Of a stretch of DNA of 64,000 nucleotides, positions 12,909 to 23,338 are shown piece after piece. Each line of letters starts with the position of its first letter. The stretch's first letter is position 1. The translations under genes were made by a program, and so were the position numbers. Origin of the DNA: Agapanthus africanus (Eukaryota > Streptophyta > Magnoliopsida > Asparagales > Amaryllidaceae); NCBI GenBank assembly GCA_030015575.1, contig CM057350.1, positions 523,086,959 through 523,150,958 on the forward strand, read 5' to 3'. Under the pieces are notes generated by a model. The model ran no database searches. It was not told the origin of the DNA and worked only from the letters and a program-made list of their open reading frames with translations.

Positions 12909-15900
12909 CTAAGGCCATGTACTGGCGTATCGAAGACCTATCATCTCGATCAGCCGCTCGAACTGAGTCTGGGGCAAGGCCTTGGTGAATGGATCTGCTG
13001 TGTTATCCTCTGATGCAACTCTCCGGACCTCGATCTCCTGGCGATCCACGATCTCCTGGCGATCCACGATCTCCCTGATCAGGTGATATCGCCTTAAGAT
13101 GTGTCTGGATTTCTGATGGGATCTGGGTTCCTTTGCTAAAGCTATAGCCCCGTTGTTGTCGCAATACAGAGGTATTGGGTCAACAATGGACGGAACCACC
13201 TGAAGTTCTCTCAAGAACTTCCTCATCCAGACAGCTTCTTTTGCGGCATCAGATGCAGCGATGTATTCCACTTCCATAGTCGAGTCAGCAACGGTTTCCT
13301 GTTTGGAGCTCTTCCAACACACCGCCCCTCCATTGAGGGTAAAGACAAAACCCGACATGGACTTGGAATCATCCTTGTCACTCTGGAAGCTGGAGTCAGC
13401 AAAGGCCTCAATCTGCAGGTCTTTTCCGCCATACATCAAGAACATCTCCTTAGTCCTTCTCAGGTACTTGAGAATGTTCTTTACTGCTATCCAATGTTTC
13501 TCCCCAGGGTTTGACTGATACCTGCTTACCACACTCAGTGCATAAGCCACATCCGGTCTGGTACACAACATCGCATACATTATAGAGTCTACCGCAGAAG
13601 TGTAGGGTATAATAGACATGCGATCCCTCTCCAAATCAGCCTTGGGAGACATCTCTTTGGAGAGGGTGATCCCGTGACAAGCCGGTAGATTACCGCGCTT
13701 GGAATCTTCCATACTGAATCTCTTCAGTATGGTGTCGATGTACCTGGACTGTGAGAGTCCTAATATCCTCTTGGATCTGTCACGGTAGATCCGGATACCC
13801 AGAATGTAAGAGGCATCACCCAGGTCTTTCATGGAGAACCTGTGTGACAAGAACCCCTTGACAGATTGTAGCATAGGAATGTCATTTCCTATTAAGAGAA
13901 TGTCATCCACGTATAAAACGAGGAATACTACAGTTCTCGCTACAAATCTACAATAGATGCATGGTTCATCTGGATTTTTGATAAAGCCAAATTCTTTGAC
14001 CGTCTCATCAAAACAGATGTTCCAACTCCGCGATGCCTGCTTGAGTCCATAAATGGACTTGAGCAACTTGCACACCTTTCCGCTGCTCCCACCCTGAATG
14101 AAACCCTCTGGCTGGTCCATATAGACACACTCCTCTAAATGACCATTTAGAAAAGCTGTCTTTACGTCCATCTGCCAAATCTCATAATCGTGGAAAGCAG
14201 CGATGGCAAGAAGGATCCGAATGGATTTCAGCATAGCTACTGGAGAAAAGGTTTCGTCATAGTCCAAACCAGGTCGCTGACGAAAACCCTTTGCTACCAG
14301 TCTAGCTTTATAGGTCTCAACCTGTCCATCTACACCAATCTTCCTTTTGAAGATCCACTTGCATCCTACGGGTTTTACCCCGTCTGGAGCAATGTCCAAC
14401 GTCCATACTTTGTTGGTGTACATGGACTCCATCTCGGTCCGCATTGCATCCAGCCATTTTACCGAGTCGACGCTCTGAATGGCTTGCTGGAAGCTAGTAG
14501 GCTCATCACAATCTATGATGCAGTCCTCTCTATCCCCGTCAATGAGAAAACCGTAGTACCTCTCGGGCGGATGAGACTGCCTACTACTCCTGCGGAGTGG
14601 CGTAGGAATGTCCTGTTCTTTTGAACCTTCTGGTTCCACTAAGCTTTCAGTAATAGTTTGTGGTTCTGTAATTTCTTCCAGTTCTATTGCGCTCCCACTT
14701 ATTTCTTTTTCTAAAAACTGATGTTCCAGAAAATGGGCATTATGAGAAACAAGGACTTTTTGTTCCTCTGCGTAATAGAAAAGATACCCCCTGGAGTTCT
14801 TTGGGTATCCCACAAACTTGCACAGTACTGAGCGTGCCTCGAGCTTGTCCGTATGCTGCTTTTTGACATAAGCTGGACATCCCCAAATCTTCAAGTATTG
14901 AAGATAGGGTATCTTCCCACTCCATAACTCATATGGTGTGGTAGGCAAAGTCTTAGTGGGAACACGGTTCAAAAGATATGCAGCTGTTTCTAGCGCATAT
15001 CCCCAGAACGATCGCGGTAACTCAGCGTTACTCATCATGGACCGTACCATATCCAATAGGGTTCGGTTCCGTCTCTCCGATACACCGTTATGTTGCGGAG
15101 TGTATGGAGGAGTAAGCTGAGAGAGAATTCCATTCTCTTTTAAGTAATTCAGGAATTCGGCACTTAAGTATTCTCCTCCTCGATCCGATCTTAGGATCTT
15201 GATACTTTTGCCTGTTTGTTTTTCTACTTCATTCTTATATTCCTGGAACTTATCAAAAGCTTCGGATTTATGCTTCATTAAGAAGACATGTCCGAATCTT
15301 GAGAAATCATCCGTAAAAGTAATGAAGTAAGAAAAACCGCTTCGCGCATGTGTAGACTTTGGACCGCACACGTCGCTGTGTACGAGTCCCAAGAGCTCGC
15401 TCGCTCTTTCTCCGTGTCCAGAAAACGGAGCCTTTGTCATCTTTCCTTTGAGACAGGATTGACAAGTTGCATACGATTGATATTCGAACGGATCTAAATA
15501 TCCTTCAGTATGTAACTCAGTCAATCTTCTCTCATTGATGTGACCCAGTCTACAATGCCATAAGAAAGTTTTATTAATTTCTGGAGACTTTCTTTTGTGT
15601 GTATTCTGGATATTGAAAATCTGTGGTTGGTTTAAAACGTATATACCGTTGTTCAATGTACCTGACCCAATCAAAACTTGATTAAGGTGAATGTTCACTA
15701 CATTACTTACAAATGCAAATTCATAACCTTCTTTAGATAATAAAGATACAGAAATGATATTACAGGTTGCATTTGGTACATAATAACAACTACGCAAAAC
15801 CAAAAAGTGTCCATCTGATAATCCCAGGTGATAGTCCCCCACGGCCTCAGCATCCATGCTAGCACCGTTCGCAACTCTGAGGGTCATGTCACCTGCCTTC

Positions 15901-16877
15901 AAAACTCTACGCTTTCTCAACGCCTGCAAAGAATTACAGATATGAGATCCTGATCCGGTATCCAATACCCAGGATGTAGAGTTTATTGATAGACAGTTTT
16001 CAATAACATACACACCTGAAGCTGAAGCTGCAACTCGCTTCAAATCCTCTGTTCTGGCTTTCCAAGCCTTGCAATCCTGTTTCCAGTGACCACTTTTGTG
16101 ACAATAGAAGCATTCTTCCTTCCCCACCAGCTTCCCCGCTACTTTTGTTGCTTTACCCTTTCCCTTCGTATCCACTTTACCGACACCGCCTCTTGGTTTG
16201 GCGGGGGCTTTCTTCTTCTTGCCCTTGGCTTTCGCCCTGGACCTAGAAGAGGAAGATCCTCCTACAAACAAAGTGGATGTCTCCCTACCCTTCTGTAGGG
16301 TGCCCTCAGCAGTCCTCAACATGTTTAGAAGTTCGGCAAGTTCAACCTCCTTTCCTTGCATATTGAAGTTAAGAATGAACTGGGCGTAAGTGGAAGGAAG
16401 GGACTGGAGAATCAAATCAGTATAGAGTTCATTCTCCAACGTGGTCCCAAGGTCCGCGAGCTCCTCTATGTAGCCGATCATCTTAAGCACGTGGTCCGCT
16501 ACCGATGATCCGACGGCCAACCTTACCGAAAAAAGCTTTTTCGACACTTCATATCTAGCGATACGAGACTGCTCTCCATACAGTTCTTTTGTATGGAGAA
16601 ATATGGACTCTAGGTCCATATTCTCGTGCCTCCTCTGATGGTCGTTGTCCATCGAGGCTAGTACGAGGCATCTGGCCCTCACGCAATCTATCTCCCATGT
16701 CTTACGGATTTCTACATCCGCGACGCTGGAGGTGGGACCTGGGATAGGGGGAGCTTTGGTGGTAAGTATATACCCCAGCTTGTCATAAGTGATAGCCATC
16801 TTGACATTCCTGAGCCAATCTTTGTAGTTTGGCCCTGTCAATATATTTTTATCTAATAGTAACTTAAGTCCGGTCAT
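12909..16877 (-). CDS. Copia gag-pol polyprotein (GAG, protease, integrase, RT, RNase H)
   Basis: This polyprotein would build the particle, mature it, and copy and integrate the element. The frame is uninterrupted, about 1,322 residues, a usual length for the family. Approximate positions, counted from an upstream TTG at 16895 that extends the frame by six codons: UBN2-type gag 10-220, Lys/Gly-rich stretch 225-255, CCHC zinc knuckle 261-275, protease Asp-Thr-Gly at 312, GAG-pre-integrase about 440-500, integrase Asp near 505, Asp near 568 and Glu near 604 (HNGVSERRN), reverse transcriptase from about 800 with YVDD at about 995, and RNase H about 1155-1290 with YCDNN near 1242. I chose the ATG at 16877 because the homologous frame of C also starts MTGLK. 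One oddity is a tandem 18-bp repeat adding six residues near the C-terminus (13032-13067). The stop overlaps the start of the polypurine tract, as in E. Confidence 0.93.
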   Translation of the reverse strand: MTGLKLLLDKNILTGPNYKDWLRNVKMAITYDKLGYILTTKAPPIPGPTSSVADVEIRKTWEIDCVRARCLVLASMDNDHQRRHENMDLESIFLHTKELYGEQSRIARYEVSKKLFSVRLAVGSSVADHVLKMIGYIEELADLGTTLENELYTDLILQSLPSTYAQFILNFNMQGKEVELAELLNMLRTAEGTLQKGRETSTLFVGGSSSSRSRAKAKGKKKKAPAKPRGGVGKVDTKGKGKATKVAGKLVGKEECFYCHKSGHWKQDCKAWKARTEDLKRVAASASGVYVIENCLSINSTSWVLDTGSGSHICNSLQALRKRRVLKAGDMTLRVANGASMDAEAVGDYHLGLSDGHFLVLRSCYYVPNATCNIISVSLLSKEGYEFAFVSNVVNIHLNQVLIGSGTLNNGIYVLNQPQIFNIQNTHKRKSPEINKTFLWHCRLGHINERRLTELHTEGYLDPFEYQSYATCQSCLKGKMTKAPFSGHGERASELLGLVHSDVCGPKSTHARSGFSYFITFTDDFSRFGHVFLMKHKSEAFDKFQEYKNEVEKQTGKSIKILRSDRGGEYLSAEFLNYLKENGILSQLTPPYTPQHNGVSERRNRTLLDMVRSMMSNAELPRSFWGYALETAAYLLNRVPTKTLPTTPYELWSGKIPYLQYLKIWGCPAYVKKQHTDKLEARSVLCKFVGYPKNSRGYLFYYAEEQKVLVSHNAHFLEHQFLEKEISGSAIELEEITEPQTITESLVEPEGSKEQDIPTPLRRSSRQSHPPERYYGFLIDGDREDCIIDCDEPTSFQQAIQSVDSVKWLDAMRTEMESMYTNKVWTLDIAPDGVKPVGCKWIFKRKIGVDGQVETYKARLVAKGFRQRPGLDYDETFSPVAMLKSIRILLAIAAFHDYEIWQMDVKTAFLNGHLEECVYMDQPEGFIQGGSSGKVCKLLKSIYGLKQASRSWNICFDETVKEFGFIKNPDEPCIYCRFVARTVVFLVLYVDDILLIGNDIPMLQSVKGFLSHRFSMKDLGDASYILGIRIYRDRSKRILGLSQSRYIDTILKRFSMEDSKRGNLPACHGITLSKEMSPKADLERDRMSIIPYTSAVDSIMYAMLCTRPDVAYALSVVSRYQSNPGEKHWIAVKNILKYLRRTKEMFLMYGGKDLQIEAFADSSFQSDKDDSKSMSGFVFTLNGGAVCWKSSKQETVADSTMEVEYIAASDAAKEAVWMRKFLRELQVVPSIVDPIPLYCDNNGAIALAKEPRSHQKSRHILRRYHLIREIVDRQEIVDRQEIEVRRVASEDNTADPFTKALPQTQFERLIEMIGLRYASTWP

Positions 16878-18274
16878 CTTGAATGGTCGCTGCAATTAGG
16901 AGAGAGAAAAGAAACACTTTAGCATGATGCTCTTGCAAGTTTAGAGTGGTTTTTAATTTGTCAAAACTGGATGGCTCCCACTGTCTCTCGAATCCCTTCT
17001 CAAACCGTAAAGAAAGGATTAGTCAGGATTACTCTCACCGTACAATACTTGCTTAACCGTTCAGCCAGGCCAGTGTCGGTACTTCGAGGGAGGTTTTCCA
17101 ACGCTTTCGCGAAGTTCCTTAATTAAGTAACCTCTTTTCCCTGTGGGCGTAGCCCCGCTAACACCTTTCTAGACACCTACTAAGTTTATAGCATTGATCG
17201 TTAAGTGAGAGTTTTCCCGAGGAGTAGCATATACTCACAGTAGGATCGGGATCCAAATATCATCGCGTGATAAAACCGAAGGAATCCTACCAGAATCATC
17301 ACACTCCAAATGGTATGCAAAGCTAGCAAGTTTCAGTACTTATGAAACTCCCGATGTGAATTTTTTTGCCCCATGCTTTTATGACCTTGGCGTGAGGTCA
17401 AAATGTCATAAGTCACATGTCAAGTTCTTCCCATCATTATCCCGGTTAATTTGAACCCACCCGTACCTACCCTTGACGTAGGCCAAAATGGCAGTACGAC
17501 TGTCTCAAACCAACGCATTCTATCTATGCAACAGATAAATATCCGGCAGCTACCAATCACTATGCCTTGGCGTGAGGTCAAAATACATAGCTTGAATACT
17601 ACCGTATATTTAACTGAAATGATGGAGGGCTACGGATGGTTTTGGCGAAACCGTGAACGTAGTGAACTTGATATAATCGATGGAACGAGATAGCTTTTAA
17701 AAGGAGTGGTTCAAGCTCCGCGTTTAAAAGTTTTAGTTTTGAAAAGAACCGAGTGGTTTTCAAAGTGTTCCAATCAAATTTTACTTGGTTTATTTTCTTG
17801 CATTAGTTCTTTTAATGCATCCCATCATTTAAACCTACCATTGCAGAAAACAACCAAAATATGACGTACGCTTATGCCATTCGCATTCGCCACGGGGCCC
17901 CGTCATCACCCGTTAGGTTACTTAACTAACGACAGAGCGGGGGCTGGGCTAGCGCGGCTGTAAAACATAAGCAACGCCTAAATAGTTATAATATATATAT
18001 TAATATATAGCAATGATAGACATTACAGATCACAGATGAATACATTGGATATACTAGGAATCCGCAATGCGTTCGAGCCTGCAATGTAAAGCGGATTACA
18101 CGGTCGCGGTGAATAGCCAATACCCCACCCAAGACCCCTACGGGTGCGGCAAACTACCCGCCAAGCACCCGAAGCGAAGCAACCTCCCTCACCACCGTGA
18201 GTAGGCCACTCGGCACTTCGAGATACCCGGTAGTTTGTGCACCCCCTCCATGGGTCTATCCTAGGTACAAGTAA
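16878..18274 (-). other. Untranslated leader of element B
   Basis: This is long, non-coding 5' leader sequence homologous to 31372-33824 (C), 23339-25341 (A) and, inverted, 40484-43107 (E). It contains a GAAA-hairpin module (about 17040-17190) and repeated small hairpins (17379-17411, near 17470-17500, near 17560-17590). Long leaders of 1.5-2.5 kb are usual for Angela/BARE-type elements. No long frame is convincing. The short frame at 17451-17693 lies on the opposite strand and is ignored. Confidence 0.7.
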
Positions 18275-18357
18275 CTAGAGCTCCGGGTCGAAAGCTAGCT
18301 GATCCAAGTCTTCAAAGGTGGGATCGATCTCCTGAAGGTCCGAATCACCTGACGACA
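18275..18357 (-). CDS. Short acidic open frame at the copia/insert junction
   Basis: An ATG at 18357 opens a 27-codon frame ending TAG at 18275-18277. It begins MSSGDSDLQE and is rich in Asp, Glu and Leu. It lies exactly where leader homology of B ends. It may be the start of a truncated gag or host exon fused to B's leader, or chance. I recognise no family, and at this length the frame alone is weak evidence. Confidence 0.2.
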
Positions 18358-20271
18358 TTCCAAAGAAAAGAAAGAGAATTTCTTCAGTGAACAAATCGCT
18401 CGGTAAGTCTCGTAAATAGACAAGAATGGAATAGATAGAATAAAGAGTATATTCTTATAATATTGTATTTAGTGTTAACGCTGTTGTTTATAGCTTGGTA
18501 TAGAAGAGGCCAGTGTATACGAGAGGAGTCTCACTAGACCAGAGACTACGGTATATGGAGTACAAGGAACCGTTCAGCCACGGTACAAGGGCAATTGAAT
18601 TCAGGTTAGGTGTCTTTATGGTTGCTGTCCCGTGCCACTTCTAACACCTTCCGTACCAATCTACCCCTTTTAAACCCCGCGATTTCTTGATTATATTATT
18701 TGTATTGTATTGTCTTTATTTTTATAGATGGATGACTTGCCGGAATCATGATATCAGTAAATGGATGTAACTGGAAAATCATGTAGATGGATGTATATCC
18801 ATAGTTCGGTTTAGTCAACCTAGATTGAATAGATTGAATATATGGATTCATATTGAATTGTAGTTTTGTAATTTCATACTTGAATCATATTCAAGTCAGA
18901 TTAATTATATTGAGAATCAGTCTGAGTAAGACAATTAGAAAAGAAATTGAATCCTTATTTAGGTTTTGGTGTTATCGGTAAATTCTGCACATGGACGGCA
19001 GGATTTGTGTTTTTTTCAAAGACAATTACCGTGTTGATAACACTGTTTGTTAAGTTGTCTATCTTAAATAGGAAAGCACCCATATCTCCGGCTCCGTGAG
19101 GCTCAAGAGACTGGTCCCGCTTAAACCTATGTTTACTAGGGTCCTTATTATAATTTAATATAACTTGAGGGGTTTTATGTAAAAATAATTTTGTATAATT
19201 TTTAAAATACACCTCAAGTACTTAATTATCGTCTTTAGATTTTTTATAGATATTTGTTTTATTCAATATGAAATTTCTAGTGAATATGACCTAGTTTTAA
19301 AGTATAAGGTATTTATTTGAAATATTGGAATTGTATGGTATTTTCTTGTAAATGGAATGCTTTTCTTGAATTTTGGAAATGTGGAATATTATATATATTA
19401 AAAATAGGTATTTTGATATTAATTACATATATATTTATTTATAAAAATATAAGTTTTATTTATAATAGAAATCATATTTTTTAAAGGAAAATGCATTACA
19501 ATATTTCGAGATCGTATGCTCCTTGCGGAGGTTTGCATCTCACTCTACTAAGCCCGAAGATGTGCGATAATCCGCACCATCCCGATCGGGTTCCCCAAAA
19601 TGGGTTGTAGAGGTGCAATTGCAAAGATTTGTTAAATACACTTCTTGTAGAAAAATGTTTTAATAGTTGAATGTAGTTATATATAAAGTCGTATTTTCCC
19701 AGATCTATGTTCCTAAATTCCATCGTGCTATATTACATATGAGTGTTGTGAGGAGGTAGGTCATTACCTCATGAGTTTTCTAAGGTAATACGGTTTTTAA
19801 AGTTCAAGCATGTCGAAATGAAACATGAAGGTATTTTAATGTAAAATTGCGATAAAAGATGCATATAACAATCTTTTGTGATGAAACTTGTTAAAGATAT
19901 TTATTAATGTTTAATGAATAATATGTGATGATATGAAGGTATCTTGTTTAAGAAAAATTATAGTTTTTTAAGAAAAACCGAATCAGAAGTCGGACTAACT
20001 CCGCTTCCGTCGGGTTTTAGTTTTGAATATTTTTAGAATAGAGAAAAGAGGAAGAAGTAGGGACTTACAGGTTATTTGACTAGAAGAGAGAAGGAGGAAG
20101 AGGTGGAAGGTGTCGGTGCGTTGTTTCGTCCTCGGAATCTCCTTGGATTTCCTTCGGAAGTTCGTCGAAGCTTCGCCCTTTTGCTAACTCCACTTGCACA
20201 CAAAAGACTTGGGAATTTTCTTCAGAGTTTTCGCTGGGATTTGTGAGTGAGGGGGGTGATTTGAGGGATGG

Positions 20272-20279
20272 TATTTATA
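20272..20279 (-). promoter_or_regulatory. Candidate TATA box (TATAAATA)
   Basis: TATAAATA on the minus strand is followed about 30 bases later by a C-rich pyrimidine stretch, a common plant transcription start context. It would drive transcription leftward through the unclassified segment toward B. Confidence 0.4.
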
Positions 20280-20647
20280 GGAAAAATCTAGGGTTTAGGG
20301 TAGTGAAAGGGTGTATTAAAATTTGTAATAAAAATGGATTAAATATGAGTTTTATTGTGCTCTGTAAATGTGCAGTAAAAACAAATAATACATGGGTTAT
20401 GGGGGGAGTTCAAGAGTCGCCAGGGTTGAAGAAATTTTGGATTTGGACCGAGTTGGACCGGCGGCGCTGGCCGAATCAACGAGTTCGATAGCCCGAGTCG
20501 GCCGAGTCGGGGTGCCACGTGTCCCTGACGGTTGGTCTAGCCACGTGGATATATTTGTTTATTCTCTAACTTACCCTATTACGTGTAGTGCATGTGTAGA
20601 CTCTTGGGCTTCTAAAAGATTAAAAGAAATTAAAATAAAAAGATAAT

Positions 20648-20719
20648 GTGGCTGATGTGATTTGAACTCTAGTGCTTTGGTTCAGCAGTGCAAGGTCTTA
20701 CCAATGAGCTACAAGCTCC
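20648..20719 (-). other. tRNA-like sequence (A and B box), probably SINE- or LTR-embedded relic
   Basis: On the minus strand the block begins GGAGCTTGTAGCTCATTGG, an A-box-like run, and contains GAGTTCAAATC, a B-box-like run, about 35 bases later. The spacing fits a tRNA-derived head. The acceptor ends GGAGCTT and CAGCCAC do not pair well, so a working tRNA is unlikely. Plant SINE heads and some LTRs look like this. Confidence 0.45.
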
Positions 20720-20833
20720 TTCTTGCTGTTTAAAATTGAATCAAATACTTATAGTACTCACAGGAAATGTAAATACCCTAAGTATACATTAACTTTTAAT
20801 CAAATTTATGTACACAAGAATTAGAGTTGTTAC

Positions 20834-22450
20834 AGATATTATATCCATATCCTATGTGGAGAAAACACGGTGTGACAACCACAGTATAACCGACTGTTGT
20901 ATAGGAATTTCACTTCCTACAAAGTGTATGTCATCCAAATACCAGGACATCACACCCTACTACCTTCTTAAAAGATCCATCCCCTATTTTGATGAAGTCA
21001 AAAAACCTATGACTGTCACATTAAAAATAGATGATATATCTTCACCATACCTGCTTTAGTTTATAAATAGACATAAGCTACTTGTCCACTACGCTTCCGA
21101 CTACAACAACCCTCTAGCAGAGTCATATACACATGCACTTCTAAAGTAAACTTTAGAACGACGCTATACTCATCCTCCTGCCGGGTCTCACAGTCTAGAA
21201 CAGTAGTAATGGCAAGTCTGGGTAAACAAGAACCTCCCTGTCACCTTCTTTGAGAATACCGGAGTACCTCTCGGGTGCCTGAGGTTACCCACCATATCTG
21301 CGGAGTGGCTAATAGAATGTCAAACCTGATTGAATATTTAGGTTCTATTAAATTTTCAGTAATCGTTTGTGTTTCTGGAATCACTTCCAGTTCTACCATA
21401 CTCCCACTATTGTTTTCTGAAAAAATCCATTTTACTAAAACTATGGCGAATCAAGAACAATATCACTATTGATCTTCCAGATGATAGAAAGTTAACCCTC
21501 GTCTTAGCCCGGGTTAACCCATAAACTGCCATTACTGAAACATGCCTTGAGTATGTTTAGAGTCTGGTTTTAAGCATAAGCCGGACAACTCCATATACCT
21601 CAACATCGTTAAGATATGAACCATTCTATATTCAATATAGAAACAGAGGCACTAATTTAATTGGAACCAGATTCAAATCATGCAGCCGTCTCTAGTGCAT
21701 GTCAACTAAATAGAAGGAGTCTGATCAACATTACTCAACTAGGAGTGCATCCATATTTGAGTAACCTGAAAGAGAAGCAAGTTCTCAAAACCATTACTAT
21801 CAACTGAATACCAAACACAAGTATCTACATCTTCTTTCATCTTGAAGAATCCTGATACTTGCAATACATGGTTCTCTACTTTATTCTTATACTTATAACT
21901 TCTCAAAACCTGGACCTTGTATTTCTATGAAACACTTGTCTAAAACTGGAGAAGTCATAAGTAAATAGAATATAGTACGAGTGCTAACCCCTCTGTCCTA
22001 ATGGACACTGGACAGCATACAATACTTTGTATAAGTCTCCTGAATTGAATAACTCATACCCTGTGCGTCGTAGGTTGAAAACTGTACTATGGTTAAGAAG
22101 AATTACACCACCGTTTAATGCTCCTTACCTAACCATCAACTGATGTAGGTAAATGTCATGGACATAATTTCAAAATGTTATATCTCACTTTATAAAATAA
22201 ACGTACAGATACATCAGTTTGAAATTGGTGCATAACAATGGATATTCAAAACCAAATATTTGCCGTCAGGCAAAACCACAGGCGATTTCCTCAAATATCA
22301 CCAATTACAATGAATTCCGATATAATGAGGATATAATCACCTAATTCTCAATAACTTACTCCCATTCATTATCTGTAAAAACATACAGATGTGAGAATCA
22401 AGTCTGGTAAATACATACTCTGGAGCAAGGATCTAATAGGGAAATCAGTT
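20834..22450 (-). pseudogene. Element A: RT to protease part of pol, heavily decayed
   Basis: Minus-strand copia remnants run from reverse transcriptase (Tyr-Val-Asp-Asp region near 20900-20940, now mutated) through the RT N-terminus (near 21060-21250), the linker before it (21250-21420), integrase (21650-21990), GAG-pre-integrase (22000-22260) and the protease region (22370-22430). Many stops and deletions make it much shorter than the same part of B. It aligns piece by piece with 13830-16000. It codes for nothing now. Matches are clear at the landmarks and weak between them. Confidence 0.7.
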
Positions 22451-23338
22451 TTCATTTATTTAACAACGGACAATGAAACTGAAACATGAAAGTGTTTCGA
22501 AGGGTATCCGAGTATTCCTAGTAATGTCTTTTCCATTATCCAGATTCATGACTGTAACTGTATATTTCGTTGCCATCTCTCCAAATCCTTTTATTTGTCT
22601 TTACTCATTACCTTCTATATACCACCCTTAGGCTAGATGGTTTTCTTCCTTCCCTATCGTTCGGCACCAGCCTATGGTTTGGAAGAAGACTATCTAATAA
22701 GCGTAATATGTGTACTCTTCTAATCCTAGGAGCCCTCGCAATCTGAGAGAAGGTATTGATAAAAGACAACTGAATAATCCTTATTCTATTTCTCCTGAAC
22801 CGGAGAAATGCAAAGGTGAAGTAGGAGTGGAGATGAACTACGCGGTTTGGTCGTGAATGATAGCAGTCACATTTTACTTTGTTCTCTTTCTAATCCCTTT
22901 ATTTGTCTTTACTTATTACCTTCTGTATATCACACTTAGGCTAATTTGTTTTCTTCCTTCCCCACCATTCGGCATCAGCCTATGATTTGGAAGAAGACTG
23001 TTGAATAAGCGTAATAGGTGTACCCTCTCCTAATCCTAAGAGCCCTCACAATCTGAGAGAAAGGAAAAGGAAAAGACAACTGAATAGTCCTATTCAATTT
23101 CTCCAGAACCGGAAACCATCCTCGAATCTGAAACAAGTTTCTTCGACTTCGTATGTAATAATACGATGGTCATATCCAATAAAAGTGAATCTTCATAATG
23201 ATACGGAATGTTCCGGAGAAATGCAAAGGGTAAAAGTAGGAGTGGCAATGAAGTATGCAACTCCGACAATCCAAAAGCTATTGTTTTAAGAAGGTCCGGT
23301 TAACTTGGTTACTGAGTTATAGTCTAGGGTCGGGACAT
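22451..23338 (-). repeat. Element A: gag position occupied by tandem-duplicated non-gag DNA
   Basis: Between the gag start position (ATG at 23338, minus) and the relic knuckle (about 22540-22580) B would have the UBN2 capsid domain. Here nothing resembles it. Instead two diverged copies of a unit with a 308-bp period begin near 22587 and 22895, with matching runs such as TTATTTGTCTTTAC and AAGAAGAC. A further piece of the first unit (starting CCGGAGAAATGC) recurs at 23214. I do not recognise the unit. A reading frame is not kept. Confidence 0.5.

Larger units (their letters stand above)
10853..18274 (-). mobile_element. Element B: Angela-type copia element with intact gag-pol, 5' end missing
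   Basis: B has a 3' LTR (10853-12894), a polypurine tract, one uninterrupted gag-pol frame and about 1.4 kb of leader that matches the leaders of C and E. The leader homology ends near 18274, where unrelated sequence begins. No primer-binding site and no second copy of its LTR were found, so the 5' end seems deleted or replaced. Without a 5' LTR it cannot be copied in this form, although its proteins could still act if it were transcribed. Confidence 0.8.
18275..20833 (-). other. Unclassified inserted segment with LTR-like promoter, possibly Ty3/gypsy
   Basis: Homology to copia leaders stops at about 18274 and homology to A's pol resumes near 20834, so 2.56 kb is foreign to both. Read on the minus strand it starts TGTAACAACTC, the kind of start seen in Tekay/Del-like LTRs. 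It has a tRNA-like block (20648-20719), a TATAAATA box (20272-20279), then a C-rich transcript start region, and a splice-donor-like CCTGTAAGTCC near 20065. A 27-codon frame (18275-18357) sits at its far end. No second copy and no TSD were found, and the right boundary could lie anywhere in about 20720-20840. It could be an LTR, a truncated gypsy element or a displaced host promoter. Confidence 0.4.

Noticed and set aside
16878..16895. Six-codon N-terminal extension of B's polyprotein
   Set aside because: The first codon of the longer frame is TTG. The homologous frame in C starts at the ATG equivalent to 16877.
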